From Blastomonas fulva (GTDB lineage Bacteria; Pseudomonadota; Alphaproteobacteria; Sphingomonadales; Sphingomonadaceae), in contig NZ_CP020083.1 of NCBI RefSeq assembly GCF_003431825.1, forward strand, positions 3,386,501 to 3,450,500: 64,000 nt of DNA. The letters are read 5' to 3'. Both the position numbers and the translations under genes were made by a program. The notes below the pieces were generated by a model. The model had not been told where the DNA came from. It did not search any database and was given only the letters and a program-made list of their open reading frames with translations. Each line of letters begins with the position of its first letter. Positions within the stretch are counted from its first letter, which is position 1. Positions 10,562 through 19,028 of the stretch are shown piece after piece.

Positions 10562-12205
10562 ATGATCCGCAAGCTCGCGCTGTGTTCGGCAGCCTTGTCC
10601 ATTGCCGCCCTGCCCTTCCCGGGCCTTGCCAATCCGCCCGAGCTGCGCCGCCAGGGCAGCGCCACGCAGCTGATCGTCAACGGGCAGCCGCACCTGATCA
10701 TCGGTGGCGAGCTCAGCAATTCGGCGGCATCGAGCGCGGACTATATGGCGCCGCACTGGGCGCGGCTGAAGGCGATGCATGTCGATACCGTGCTGGCGCC
10801 GGTGGCATGGGAGCTGATCGAACCGGTCGAAGGCCGCTATGACTGGTCGTCGTTCGACGCAATGCTCAAGGCGGCGCGCGCGAACGATCTCAAGCTGGTC
10901 ATCCTGTGGTTCGGCGCGTGGAAGAACAGCATGTCGACTTATGTGCCGTCGTGGGTGAAACGCGATCAGGCGCGCTTCCCCCGCGCGCAAACGCCTGGCG
11001 GGCAGGGCATCGAGATCCTGTCGACCTTTGGCGCGGAAACGCTCAAGGCCGACAGCCGCGCCTTTGCCGCGCTGATGGCGCATATCAAGGCGGTCGATGA
11101 CGCACAGAACACCGTCGTGATGACTCAGGTCGAAAACGAGATCGGCATGCTCCCGGTGGCGCGCGATTACAGCCCTGCTGCCAATGCGGCCTTTCGCGAG
11201 CCGGTCCCCGCCCAGCTGACCGAGTATCTGGCGCGCAACCGCGACAGCCTGGTGCCTGAGATGAAGGCGATGTGGCTGGAGCGCGGCGCCAAGATGCAGG
11301 GCAGCTGGGAAGAGCTGTTCGGCCCGGGCGATGCCGCCGCCGAGGTGTTCACCGCATGGCATTATGCGCACTTTGCCGACGAACTCACCCGCGCGGGCAA
11401 GGCAGGCTATGCCATGCCAATGTACGTCAACGTCGCGCTAAACCGTCCCGGACGGGCACCGGGCGAGTACCCCAGCGGCGGGCCCCTGCCCCATCTGTTC
11501 GATGTGTGGAAGGCAGGCGCGCCGTCGATCGACTTCCTGGCTCCGGATATCTATTTCCCCAATTTCACGCGGATCATTGCGCGCTACGACCGCAGCGACA
11601 ATCCGCTGTTCGTCCCAGAGGCGCACAATGCGGACAATCCCGCGGTCCCGGCCAATGCGTTCTATGCCCTCGCCGAGCACGACGCGATCGGCTTCAGCCC
11701 GTTCTCGATCGACTCGATCGACGCGGAACCGGGCGCGCTCAAACAGGCCTATGGCGTGCTGCAGCAGCTCAAGCCCTTCATCCTGCAGCATCAGGGCACC
11801 GACCGGATCGCAGGGTTCAAGCCGCATCAGGCCTATGACGAGACCGTCGACTTTGCGCCGCAGGAGCGCGTGATCGGCGACTATCGCTTTACCGTCTCGT
11901 TCACCATGGACATCCAGCGCCCGGCGCTCACTCCGCAAACCGCAGGCTTTGGCGGCATGATCATCCAGATCGGTCCGGAGGAATATCTGATCGCGGGGCA
12001 AGGCATCACCGTCACCTTCAAGCCGGTGGGCGGCGACCAGCCGCTGGCGGGGATCGACGTTGCGCACGAAGGCGTGTTCGATGCTGCGGGCGGCTGGAAA
12101 CCGGGGCGGCTGCTCAACGGCGACCAGACCCATCAGGGGCGGCACATCCGCCTGTTCCCTGGCGACTGGCAGATCCAGCGCGTGAAGCTCTACCGGTACC
12201 GCTAA
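10562..12205 (+). CDS. GH35 glycoside hydrolase with C-terminal DUF5597 domain
   Basis: Exported beta-galactosidase-type enzyme of 547 residues. The signal peptide MIRKLALCSAALSIAALP...GLA is followed by a GH35 TIM barrel. The acid/base is Glu193 in QVENEIG and the nucleophile Glu353 in FVPEAHNAD. The last about 150 residues form a beta-rich domain matching the DUF5597 arrangement of bacterial GH35 proteins in plant cell-wall loci. Ribosome site AAGGA precedes the ATG. Located in the alpha-glucuronidase/xylosidase gene set, it may remove terminal galactose, or arabinopyranose, from hemicellulose side chains; the substrate is inferred. Confidence 0.9.
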   Translation: MIRKLALCSAALSIAALPFPGLANPPELRRQGSATQLIVNGQPHLIIGGELSNSAASSADYMAPHWARLKAMHVDTVLAPVAWELIEPVEGRYDWSSFDAMLKAARANDLKLVILWFGAWKNSMSTYVPSWVKRDQARFPRAQTPGGQGIEILSTFGAETLKADSRAFAALMAHIKAVDDAQNTVVMTQVENEIGMLPVARDYSPAANAAFREPVPAQLTEYLARNRDSLVPEMKAMWLERGAKMQGSWEELFGPGDAAAEVFTAWHYAHFADELTRAGKAGYAMPMYVNVALNRPGRAPGEYPSGGPLPHLFDVWKAGAPSIDFLAPDIYFPNFTRIIARYDRSDNPLFVPEAHNADNPAVPANAFYALAEHDAIGFSPFSIDSIDAEPGALKQAYGVLQQLKPFILQHQGTDRIAGFKPHQAYDETVDFAPQERVIGDYRFTVSFTMDIQRPALTPQTAGFGGMIIQIGPEEYLIAGQGITVTFKPVGGDQPLAGIDVAHEGVFDAAGGWKPGRLLNGDQTHQGRHIRLFPGDWQIQRVKLYRYR

Positions 12206-12236
12206 GCCTGACGGGCCGCAATTCAGGGATGATGTG

Positions 12237-13469
12237 ATGCGAACGGCAATATCTCTCCTCGCACTGGCGCTGGCCATGCCCCCTGCGGCCGCTGCTGCCA
12301 AGTCGCCCGATCCGCAAGGCGCAACCTGCCCGTGGAAGGCCGCCTGGGCCTCGTCGCAGATGCTGCCCGATGTGGCCAATGCGTTGCCCGCTGGCGCGCT
12401 CGACAACGCCACGCTGCGCCAGATAGTGCGGCCGAGCATCGCGGGGTCGTATCTGCGGGTGCGGCTGTCCAATGTCTTCGGCACGACACCGCTGCGCATC
12501 GGCGGGGCCACGCTGGCGCGTTCGACGAACAACGCCAGCGGGGATATCGACGCGGCGACGCTGCGCACGCTCAGCTTTGGCGGCGCGGCGGGTGCGATCA
12601 TTCCGCCGGGCGGCGAATGGCTGAGCGATCCCGTCGCATGGTCGGGCGGCGCGTTCCAGGACCTGGCGATCAGCGTGCATGTCCTGGCCGAACCCGGCGG
12701 CCAGACCTCGCACCCCGGATCGCGCGCGACCTCCTATGTCGTGCGCGGTGATGCGGCGCGGGCACCGATGCTCGCCGGAGCCACCGCAGTCGATCACTGG
12801 TATCTGCTCTCGGGGATCGAGGTCACCAGCTGCAAAGCGCGCGATGGCGTGGTGGTGCTCGGCGATTCGATTACCGACGGGCGCGGATCCACCACCAACG
12901 GCAACGACCGCTGGACCGATTTCCTCGCCCGGCGGCTCGATGGCCGCGCCGCGGTAATCAACCAGGGGATCGGCGGCAACCGCGTGCTGCTCGATGGGCT
13001 GGGGCCGAACGCGCTGGCGCGGCTCGACCGCGACGTGCTCGCGCAGCCGGGCATCCGCCACCTGATCGTGCTCGAAGGGATCAACGATATCGGCACGCTG
13101 GCGCGGCAGAAGACCGCAACCGCAGCCGATCATGCTTCGCTAGTCGACCAGATCACCGGTGCCTATGCGCAGATCATCGCACGCGCGCATGCCAGGGGGA
13201 TCAAGGTGCACGGCGCCACCATCCTGCCTTTCATGGGCAACACGTTTTACGACCCCGATGCCGCCAGCGAAGCCGATCGGCAGGCGATCAATGCCTGGAT
13301 CCGCAGTTCGGGCGCATTCGACAGCGTCATCGAACTCGACGCGGTGATGCGCGATCCGGCAAGGCCTGCGCATCTCAATCCCGCCTTCGATATCGGCGAC
13401 GGGCTGCACCCCAACCCGGCGGGCTTCCGTGCGATGGCCGACGCGGTCCCGCTCTCGCTTTTCGACTGA
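12237..13469 (+). CDS. Exported SGNH/GDSL hydrolase (probable carbohydrate esterase)
   Basis: Secreted esterase of 410 residues. The signal peptide MRTAISLLALALAMPPAAAAA is followed by an N-terminal beta-sandwich-like region (about residues 30-195) and then an SGNH domain. Block I is VVLGDSITDG with nucleophile Ser211, block II NQGIGGNRV, block III EGINDIG and block V DGLHPNPAG, which carries the catalytic Asp and His. The start at 12237 is preferred to a GTG three bases earlier because of its spacing from AGGGA. It closes the operon that starts with the GH3 gene, which suggests removal of acetyl or other ester groups from xylan; this is inferred. Confidence 0.88.
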   Translation: MRTAISLLALALAMPPAAAAAKSPDPQGATCPWKAAWASSQMLPDVANALPAGALDNATLRQIVRPSIAGSYLRVRLSNVFGTTPLRIGGATLARSTNNASGDIDAATLRTLSFGGAAGAIIPPGGEWLSDPVAWSGGAFQDLAISVHVLAEPGGQTSHPGSRATSYVVRGDAARAPMLAGATAVDHWYLLSGIEVTSCKARDGVVVLGDSITDGRGSTTNGNDRWTDFLARRLDGRAAVINQGIGGNRVLLDGLGPNALARLDRDVLAQPGIRHLIVLEGINDIGTLARQKTATAADHASLVDQITGAYAQIIARAHARGIKVHGATILPFMGNTFYDPDAASEADRQAINAWIRSSGAFDSVIELDAVMRDPARPAHLNPAFDIGDGLHPNPAGFRAMADAVPLSLFD

Positions 13470-13556
13470 CGCGGCATCCGGCAAGCCCGTCTGCACTTGT
13501 CGGCCTCAAGCCGGCGGGTTGCTTCAGCGTGCCTGAAACACTCGCGGCCATACGCC

Positions 13557-13590
13557 AAAAAAAAGGACCGGTCGATCGCTCGACCGGTCC
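13557..13590 (-). terminator. Rho-independent terminator of the TonB receptor gene
   Basis: Perfect 11-bp stem GGACCGGTCGA / TCGACCGGTCC with loop TCGC (13565-13590), followed on the minus strand by eight T residues (A-tract 13557-13564). It lies 30 bp beyond the stop of the TonB-dependent receptor. Confidence 0.95.
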
Positions 13591-13620
13591 AATGGGAGGG
13601 GAAGTTCCGGTGGGGGGCGG

Positions 13621-16600
13621 TCAGAAGCGGCCGCGGATCCCCACCAGAATGGTGCGACCCGGATTGTATTCGTTGAACGTGGCGTTGGGGAACTGGAAGA
13701 AGCTGCTCTGCGCTTCCTTGGTGATGTTGATCGCGTTGATCACCAGGGTCGGCAGATAATCGTTTCCGAAAACCTGCGCCAGATCGACATTGCCCGAGAA
13801 ATCGAGCTGGCTGTAACTGCGACCGAAGATCGCCGCCTGCGGGATGCCGTTCTGGTTGGGGTTCGAATTCTGCGAGCCTTCGTTGTAGACATAAGTGAGA
13901 CGCGCCGAGATGCCGTTCTTGTCGTAATATCCGGTCGCCGTGTAGGTGGTCGGCGCCACGCCGATCGCCACCGCCGGTGCGCCGGTGCCCTCGCCCTTCT
14001 GATCGATCAGCGTCAGGTTGCCCTGGAAGCCGAAGCCGGTGACGCCGATGTACTTGGTGATGAAGTCCAACGGCTGCGTGATCTGGAACTCCAGACCGTT
14101 GACCTTGAGCTTGCCATCGGCATTGACCTGCTGCTGCACCACCACGCCGACATCGCGCAGCGCCTGGCCCGGCTGGGCGCGTGCGGCCAGTGCCTCGCGC
14201 TGCGCCTGGGTCAGCGAGTCCACGTTGATGCCGAACTGCTCGAAGAACGAGAAGGGCACGTTGGTGAGGCCGTTGACGGTGAAGCCGGTGATCGACTTGC
14301 GGAACGCCGCAAAGGCGATCACGCCTTCCCCGCCGGTGTAGAGTTCGAAGCCCAGGTCGATATTGTCCGAGATGAACGGATCGAGCGCATTGTTGCCGAC
14401 ATTGCCGATATCGGCAGAAGGCTGGATGAAGCTCGCTCCGGGAAGCAGCGCATTGGGATCGGGCCGGGTCAGCGTCCGCGAAACCGAGGCACGCGCCACC
14501 GCCTTGCCGCCGAAGTCGAACGCGGCACTCAGCGAGGGCAGGAAGTTCGAATAGCGGGTGTTGGTGGTCGGAAACAGGATAGTGTTGGGGAAGCGCCCGC
14601 CATCTGCGACCGGCGGCGCGCCCGCGGGGTTGTTGCGCGGATCGGGGATCGAGACGCGGCCACCGACGATCTGCTCAGTGCGGACATAACGCACGCCGCC
14701 GTTCAATCGCAGCGTGTTGTCACCCATCTCGAAGATGCCGTTGCCCTCGACAAAGGCGCCGGTCACCTTTTCGCGGATAAGGCCGCCATTGGCGCCGCTG
14801 CTGCCCGATCCGGTCTCGGTGGCACCGGCGAGCAGCGCGTCGTAATTGGTGTCGCGCCGCACCTTGTCCCAATCGACGGTGATATAGCCATTGTCACCGG
14901 GGAGCAGGTAGCTGGGCACCGCAGCGGTGGGGATGAGCGATCCGGCATAGCGGATCGGCACGCCGCCTGCGGTGAAGTTGGTACCATAGCCCGGAAAGGT
15001 CGGGAAGCCGGCGGGCGTCGCGGTGCCCGGCTGGTTGAGGCCGGTGCACGGCGTCGTTGCGCTGTTGGGCGCCAGCAGGGTGATGTTGGGTCCGTTGCCG
15101 CAGATCGCGTTCTGCCACAATGCAGTGTTGTCGAACGGCGTGATACGCCGCTTGGTATCGTCGAACGCACCTCCGACGCGGACGCTGAACCGGGTTTCGT
15201 CGCCGAACAGCAGGCTGCCGCGCACGCCTTTGGTTTCGGTGGCGCGCTCCTCGCCGTTCAGATTGACTCGGCCGCCGCCATCCCAGCCGAAATTGGCGGG
15301 GTTGTTGAGATCGATGCTAGACTGGATGGTCGGGATGCCGCCATCGTTCTGGAAGTTCACGGTCAGTCCGCTGTTGGGCGGCGTAATCACCAGGAAGGTC
15401 GGGCTTTCGCGGCGGAAATTGCTCTTGGTGTAGTTCGCCTGCAGGTCACCCTTGATCCAGTCGTTCAATTTGAACTCGATGCCCGGATTGATGCCGTAAT
15501 AGTCCTGCGTGTCCTTGTAGGGACGGTATTCGAGGAAGAACTGCGCGTTGGCATAAGTACCGCCGGTCACGGTGCAGCCCGCAGCGCAATCCGCCTTGTC
15601 ATAATTGGTGTTGATCGGGATGACCGCCCCGTTGCGGCCGACCCAGTTCATCGCGGTGCGGGTGAACTCGGTATCGCGTTGGGCATACATGCCATCAACA
15701 TAGAAATTGAAGTTGTCGCTAGGGCGCCATTCGATAGAGACCAGACCGTTATAGCGCTGTCGGAAGCCGTTTTCGCTGCGCGGGCGGCCGAGGCGGGGAA
15801 GAAGTCCGTTGTCGATCTGGTCGATCGTCGCACCCGGATTGTTGCGCAGCAAAAACGCCTCGTCGATCACCGCGCCGGGGGTCAGCCCGTTGCCCGCGCG
15901 CGAAGGCACGGTGGCGGGGATGGTGAAGTTGCCGCCGCCAGTGGCGTTGCGTGTTCCCGTGGTGCGCTGGGCTGCAGTCAGGTTGGGGTTTGTGAAGCCG
16001 ATGGTCTCATAGCCCTCGACATTGAAGTTGTTGCGCACCGCTGCGCCGCCAACGAGGATGCCGAAGTCGCCAAACGTCGCGCTCGCCACCAGATGGCCGC
16101 GATAGCCCCATTTGTCGGCGCCGCTCACCTTCGATCCCTGCAGGCCATAGCTGATATAGGGCTTGGGGTTGTCGAACGGACGCGCAGCACGCAGGTTGAC
16201 CGTACCTGCCGCACCGCCTTCGAGCAGGCTCGCGGTAGGCGACTTGGCGACGGTCAGCTGGGTGAACAGTTCTGTCGGGATGAGGTCCAGATCGACTTCG
16301 CGGTTGGTGCTCTGCGCATCGAAACGCACCGAGGCGATCGCCACCGGGGTGCCGTTGAGCAGCACGCGGGTGAAGTTGGTACCAAGACCGCGAATGGCGA
16401 CCGACGAGCCTTCGCCGGTGACTTCGCGGCCGATGGTGATGCCCGGGATGCGGTTCAGCGATTCTGCGATGTTGGTGTCGGGGAACTTGCCGATGTCTTC
16501 GGCAAAGATCGAGTCGGTAAAGCCGATCGAATTCCGCTTGGCGGCGGTCTGGCTTTCCAGCGAGGCACGAAAGCCGGTGACCACGATCTCGCCAGCAGTG

Positions 16601-16752
16601 TCGTCCGCAGCGGCGGGGTCGATTTCTTCTTCTGCCGTGGCGTCCGGCGGATTGGGCACGGCCTGCGCAAACGCATTACCGGGCGTCATCAATCCGGAAA
16701 CTGCAGCAGCTCCCAAGAGCGCAAGGCGCACTGAATCGATTCGAGAAACCAT
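13621..16752 (-). CDS. TonB-dependent receptor, probable xylo-oligosaccharide importer
   Basis: Outer-membrane active transporter of 1043 residues. The signal peptide MVSRIDSVRLALLGAAAV... ends at AFA. A TonB-box-like GEIVVTGFRASLE (about residues 52-64) precedes the plug domain (SIFAEDIGKFPDTNIAESL, then RGLGTNFTRVLLNG). The remainder is a 22-strand-type barrel ending in PGRTILVGIRGRF with the terminal Phe used for outer-membrane assembly. Size and plug sequence match the carbohydrate-type receptors common in sphingomonads, caulobacters and xanthomonads. Ribosome site GGGGAGGA precedes the ATG. A 14-bp operator lies 50 bp upstream, so it should be induced together with the xylan enzymes. No SusD-like partner is seen. 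Confidence 0.95.
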   Translation of the reverse strand: MVSRIDSVRLALLGAAAVSGLMTPGNAFAQAVPNPPDATAEEEIDPAAADDTAGEIVVTGFRASLESQTAAKRNSIGFTDSIFAEDIGKFPDTNIAESLNRIPGITIGREVTGEGSSVAIRGLGTNFTRVLLNGTPVAIASVRFDAQSTNREVDLDLIPTELFTQLTVAKSPTASLLEGGAAGTVNLRAARPFDNPKPYISYGLQGSKVSGADKWGYRGHLVASATFGDFGILVGGAAVRNNFNVEGYETIGFTNPNLTAAQRTTGTRNATGGGNFTIPATVPSRAGNGLTPGAVIDEAFLLRNNPGATIDQIDNGLLPRLGRPRSENGFRQRYNGLVSIEWRPSDNFNFYVDGMYAQRDTEFTRTAMNWVGRNGAVIPINTNYDKADCAAGCTVTGGTYANAQFFLEYRPYKDTQDYYGINPGIEFKLNDWIKGDLQANYTKSNFRRESPTFLVITPPNSGLTVNFQNDGGIPTIQSSIDLNNPANFGWDGGGRVNLNGEERATETKGVRGSLLFGDETRFSVRVGGAFDDTKRRITPFDNTALWQNAICGNGPNITLLAPNSATTPCTGLNQPGTATPAGFPTFPGYGTNFTAGGVPIRYAGSLIPTAAVPSYLLPGDNGYITVDWDKVRRDTNYDALLAGATETGSGSSGANGGLIREKVTGAFVEGNGIFEMGDNTLRLNGGVRYVRTEQIVGGRVSIPDPRNNPAGAPPVADGGRFPNTILFPTTNTRYSNFLPSLSAAFDFGGKAVARASVSRTLTRPDPNALLPGASFIQPSADIGNVGNNALDPFISDNIDLGFELYTGGEGVIAFAAFRKSITGFTVNGLTNVPFSFFEQFGINVDSLTQAQREALAARAQPGQALRDVGVVVQQQVNADGKLKVNGLEFQITQPLDFITKYIGVTGFGFQGNLTLIDQKGEGTGAPAVAIGVAPTTYTATGYYDKNGISARLTYVYNEGSQNSNPNQNGIPQAAIFGRSYSQLDFSGNVDLAQVFGNDYLPTLVINAINITKEAQSSFFQFPNATFNEYNPGRTILVGIRGRF

Positions 16753-16802
16753 GTTATCCTCCCCTTGTTCGGCCCAGGCTTTTTGCCAGAGGTCCACGTT
16801 GA

Positions 16803-16816
16803 TGGTAGCGCTATCA
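16803..16816. promoter_or_regulatory. LacI-type operator upstream of the TonB receptor
   Basis: TGGTAGCGCTATCA, an almost perfect palindrome and the best match among the four sites. It is centred about 57 bp upstream of the TonB receptor start codon. Confidence 0.8.
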
Positions 16817-17004
16817 ATCCAATGGGTAATACTCCGAGTTATTTCTGTCAAGTGGATGTTGTCAAGCTCAGGCCTGCAGCCACATGCCGGCCAAGGATGA
16901 CGACAAGAATCCTTGATTTCACGCCGTTTTATCTGCCTCCGGTCGATAGACCATCCCCGCCCCGCCGCCCGCACGGCGCTCTTGTGCCGAAAAAACTGTC
17001 TGAG

Positions 17005-17018
17005 TATATCCGCTACCA
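17005..17018. promoter_or_regulatory. LacI-type operator (weaker) upstream of galM
   Basis: TATATCCGCTACCA shares its right half (CGCTACCA) with the other sites; the left half is degenerate. It is 37 bp upstream of the galM start. Confidence 0.5.
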
Positions 17019-17054
17019 TAACAGTTTTTGAAAGCATGGCGTGATGGAGGATGC

Positions 17055-18191
17055 ATGGCACGATTTTTCGAGGCAGGGCTGCTGCTGATGGCCCTGCTCC
17101 CGCCCTCCGAAGTATTTGCCGCGACGGCCCAGCGCGCGCCTGCCGGAACCCTCTCCGATGGGACACCGCTGGAGGCAGTGGTGCTGACGGGCGCCAACCA
17201 GGTTTCCGCGCGCATCCTGAATTTCGGTGCGACTCTGCAGTCGCTCACCGCACCCGATCGCGACGGCGTGTCCGCCGATGTGCTGCTCGGCTATGACGAT
17301 GCCGCCGATTATGCTGCCAAGGGCGGCTATTTCGGCGTGACCATCGGTCGCTATGCCAACCGCATCGCAGGCGGCCGATTTGCGATCGACGGCAAGACCT
17401 ATGAGGTTGCACGCAACAGCGACTCCAACGCGCTGCACAGCGGTCCGCTGGGGTTCGATGCCCGGGCCTGGCGGATCGTCGAGATGACGCAGGGTGCCGA
17501 AGCCTCGGTCACGCTGGCGCTGACCAGCGAGCATGGCGACCAGGGCTATCCGGGCAGGGTCGAGGCGAAAGTCACCTATACGCTGGACGACAAGGGCGCG
17601 CTCACCATCGCGTTCGAGGCCAGTACCGACCGCCCGACGGTCATCAACATGACCAACCACGCGTTTTTCAACCTCGCGGGTCAGGGCTCGCCCGAGGGCG
17701 CGCTGGGCCACCTGTTGACGATCCCCGCATCGGCGATCACTCCGGTTGACGCGCAGCTCATTCCTACAGGGGTGCTGCGTCCGGTCGAGGGTACGCCGTT
17801 CGATTTCCGTACCCCGCGCCAGCCCGGATCCGGCGTGCGCGACGGGCGCGACGAGCAGATCCTGTTCGGCCGGGGCTATGACCACAATTTCGCGCTAGAC
17901 AAGGGGCTGACCGCGCAACCTCAACTCGCCGCTCGGCTGGAGCATCCTGCATCCGGGCGGGTGCTCGAGGTGCTGACCACCGAGCCGGGGATACAGTTCT
18001 ACACCGGCAATTTCCTCGATGGCACGGTGGCGGGCAAGAACGGGCAGCTTTACCGGATGGGCGACGGCATCGCGCTTGAGCCGCAGAAATTCCCCGATGC
18101 GCCTAACAAGCCGCAGTTCGCGTCGGCGCGGGTCGATCCGGGAATGCCTTATCGCCACGTCATGGTCTACCGCCTGTCGGTCGCGCGCTGA
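17055..18191 (+). CDS. galM: Aldose 1-epimerase, exported
   Basis: Mutarotase interconverting alpha and beta anomers of hexoses or pentoses, 378 residues. Family motifs are visible: NFGATLQSL near the N-terminus, GVTIGRYANRIAGGRF, NALHSGPLGFDARAW (with the conserved His), NMTNHAFFNL (catalytic His) and EPGIQFYTGNFLDG (catalytic Glu). A signal peptide MARFFEAGLLLMALLPPSEVFA is predicted, so it probably acts in the periplasm on sugars freed there. The start ATG follows GGAGG by four bases. It is divergent from the TonB receptor and has its own operator copy, which places it in the xylan regulon. Confidence 0.92.
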   Translation: MARFFEAGLLLMALLPPSEVFAATAQRAPAGTLSDGTPLEAVVLTGANQVSARILNFGATLQSLTAPDRDGVSADVLLGYDDAADYAAKGGYFGVTIGRYANRIAGGRFAIDGKTYEVARNSDSNALHSGPLGFDARAWRIVEMTQGAEASVTLALTSEHGDQGYPGRVEAKVTYTLDDKGALTIAFEASTDRPTVINMTNHAFFNLAGQGSPEGALGHLLTIPASAITPVDAQLIPTGVLRPVEGTPFDFRTPRQPGSGVRDGRDEQILFGRGYDHNFALDKGLTAQPQLAARLEHPASGRVLEVLTTEPGIQFYTGNFLDGTVAGKNGQLYRMGDGIALEPQKFPDAPNKPQFASARVDPGMPYRHVMVYRLSVAR

Positions 18192-18204
18192 CCTGGCTGC
18201 GGGA

Positions 18205-18915
18205 TCACTCGCGCAGCGGCAGTTCCATATCGGCCAGCGCCAGATGCAGCAGTTCGGCCATCGCGGCATGCGCGGCAACGGGGTCCTTGTCGACGATCGC
18301 CTGATGCACCCGCACGTGATCGGGCAAGGGATCGCGCGGCAGCGCGCGGTTGCGCTGCTTGTAGGTCGTGGTCCAGCTGACGGCCGCGCCCACTGAGCTT
18401 GCCAGCGCCGCGAGCGCATCGTTGCCGGCCGCGGTCAGGATCGCACGGTGGAAACGCTGGTCGGCGGCCCTGCCCTCGGGATCGGCCAGTCCCAGCCTTC
18501 CCATCTCGTCCAGCGCTCCTGCCATGTCATCGAGGTGCGCCTGGCTACGCCGCCGCGCGGCAAAGCCGGCTGCGGCAGGCTCGATCACGCCGCGCAGTTC
18601 GAACAGGTCGAGGATGAACTCGGTGTCGGGCTCACCCTCGAAGGTCCAGGCCAGCACATCGGGATCGAGCAAATTCCAGCGGTCGCGCGCAGTGACCCGG
18701 GTCCCGGCCTTGGGGCGGCTTTCCACCAGCCCCTTGGCCGCCAGGATGCGGATCGCCTCGCGATAGGCCGTACGCGAGACGCCAAGCGCCTCGCTTGCCT
18801 CGATCTCGCCGCCGAAGACATCGCCGGGCTTGCGGATCCCGCCGACGATCTCCACGCCGATGTCATGGGCGATGGCCCCGTGAATGCGCGGCGATACGCT
18901 GCTCGCTCGTTGCAT
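18205..18915 (-). CDS. GntR-family regulator, FadR/FCD subfamily
   Basis: Regulator of 236 residues. A winged helix-turn-helix of the GntR type (ASEALGVSRTAYREAIRILAAKGLVESRPKAGT split over about residues 40-72) is followed by an all-helical FCD effector domain, where Asp and His residues (for example RFHRAIL and HVRVHQAI) bind metal or carboxylate ligands. FCD regulators usually sense sugar acids such as gluconate, galactonate or hexuronate. It lies between galM and the dehydrogenase gene but has its own upstream region with an inverted repeat, so it likely controls sugar-acid steps in parallel with the LacI protein. Confidence 0.9.
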   Translation of the reverse strand: MQRASSVSPRIHGAIAHDIGVEIVGGIRKPGDVFGGEIEASEALGVSRTAYREAIRILAAKGLVESRPKAGTRVTARDRWNLLDPDVLAWTFEGEPDTEFILDLFELRGVIEPAAAGFAARRRSQAHLDDMAGALDEMGRLGLADPEGRAADQRFHRAILTAAGNDALAALASSVGAAVSWTTTYKQRNRALPRDPLPDHVRVHQAIVDKDPVAAHAAMAELLHLALADMELPLRE

Positions 18916-18942
18916 GGACCCGGTTGCCTCCCCTTGATGGTT

Positions 18943-18956
18943 CTACGCGTGCGTAG
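18943..18956. promoter_or_regulatory. Inverted repeat upstream of the GntR gene
   Basis: CTACGCGTGCGTAG, two 6-bp arms separated by GT, located 28 bp before the GntR start codon. Candidate autoregulatory operator for the FCD regulator. Confidence 0.5.
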
Positions 18957-18985
18957 CCCAATGACGACCGGTTAGAAAGATGTCC

Positions 18986-19019
18986 GCATCCCCCGGCCAG
19001 CGTATCGGCCGGGGGATGC
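18986..19019 (-). terminator. Hairpin terminator after the semialdehyde dehydrogenase
   Basis: Perfect 13-bp stem GCATCCCCCGGCC / GGCCGGGGGATGC with an 8-nt loop, 10 bp beyond the dehydrogenase stop. On the minus strand it is followed by GGACATCTTTCT, so the U-tract is poor, but the stem is very strong. Confidence 0.7.
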
Positions 19020-19028
19020 AGCCCGCGC

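Larger units (their letters stand above)
16753..17054. other. 302-bp divergent promoter region (TonB receptor / galM)
   Basis: No gene seen. This stretch is more AT-rich than its neighbours and carries two copies of the 14-bp operator, one near each start codon, so both divergent promoters lie here. Confidence 0.7.
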
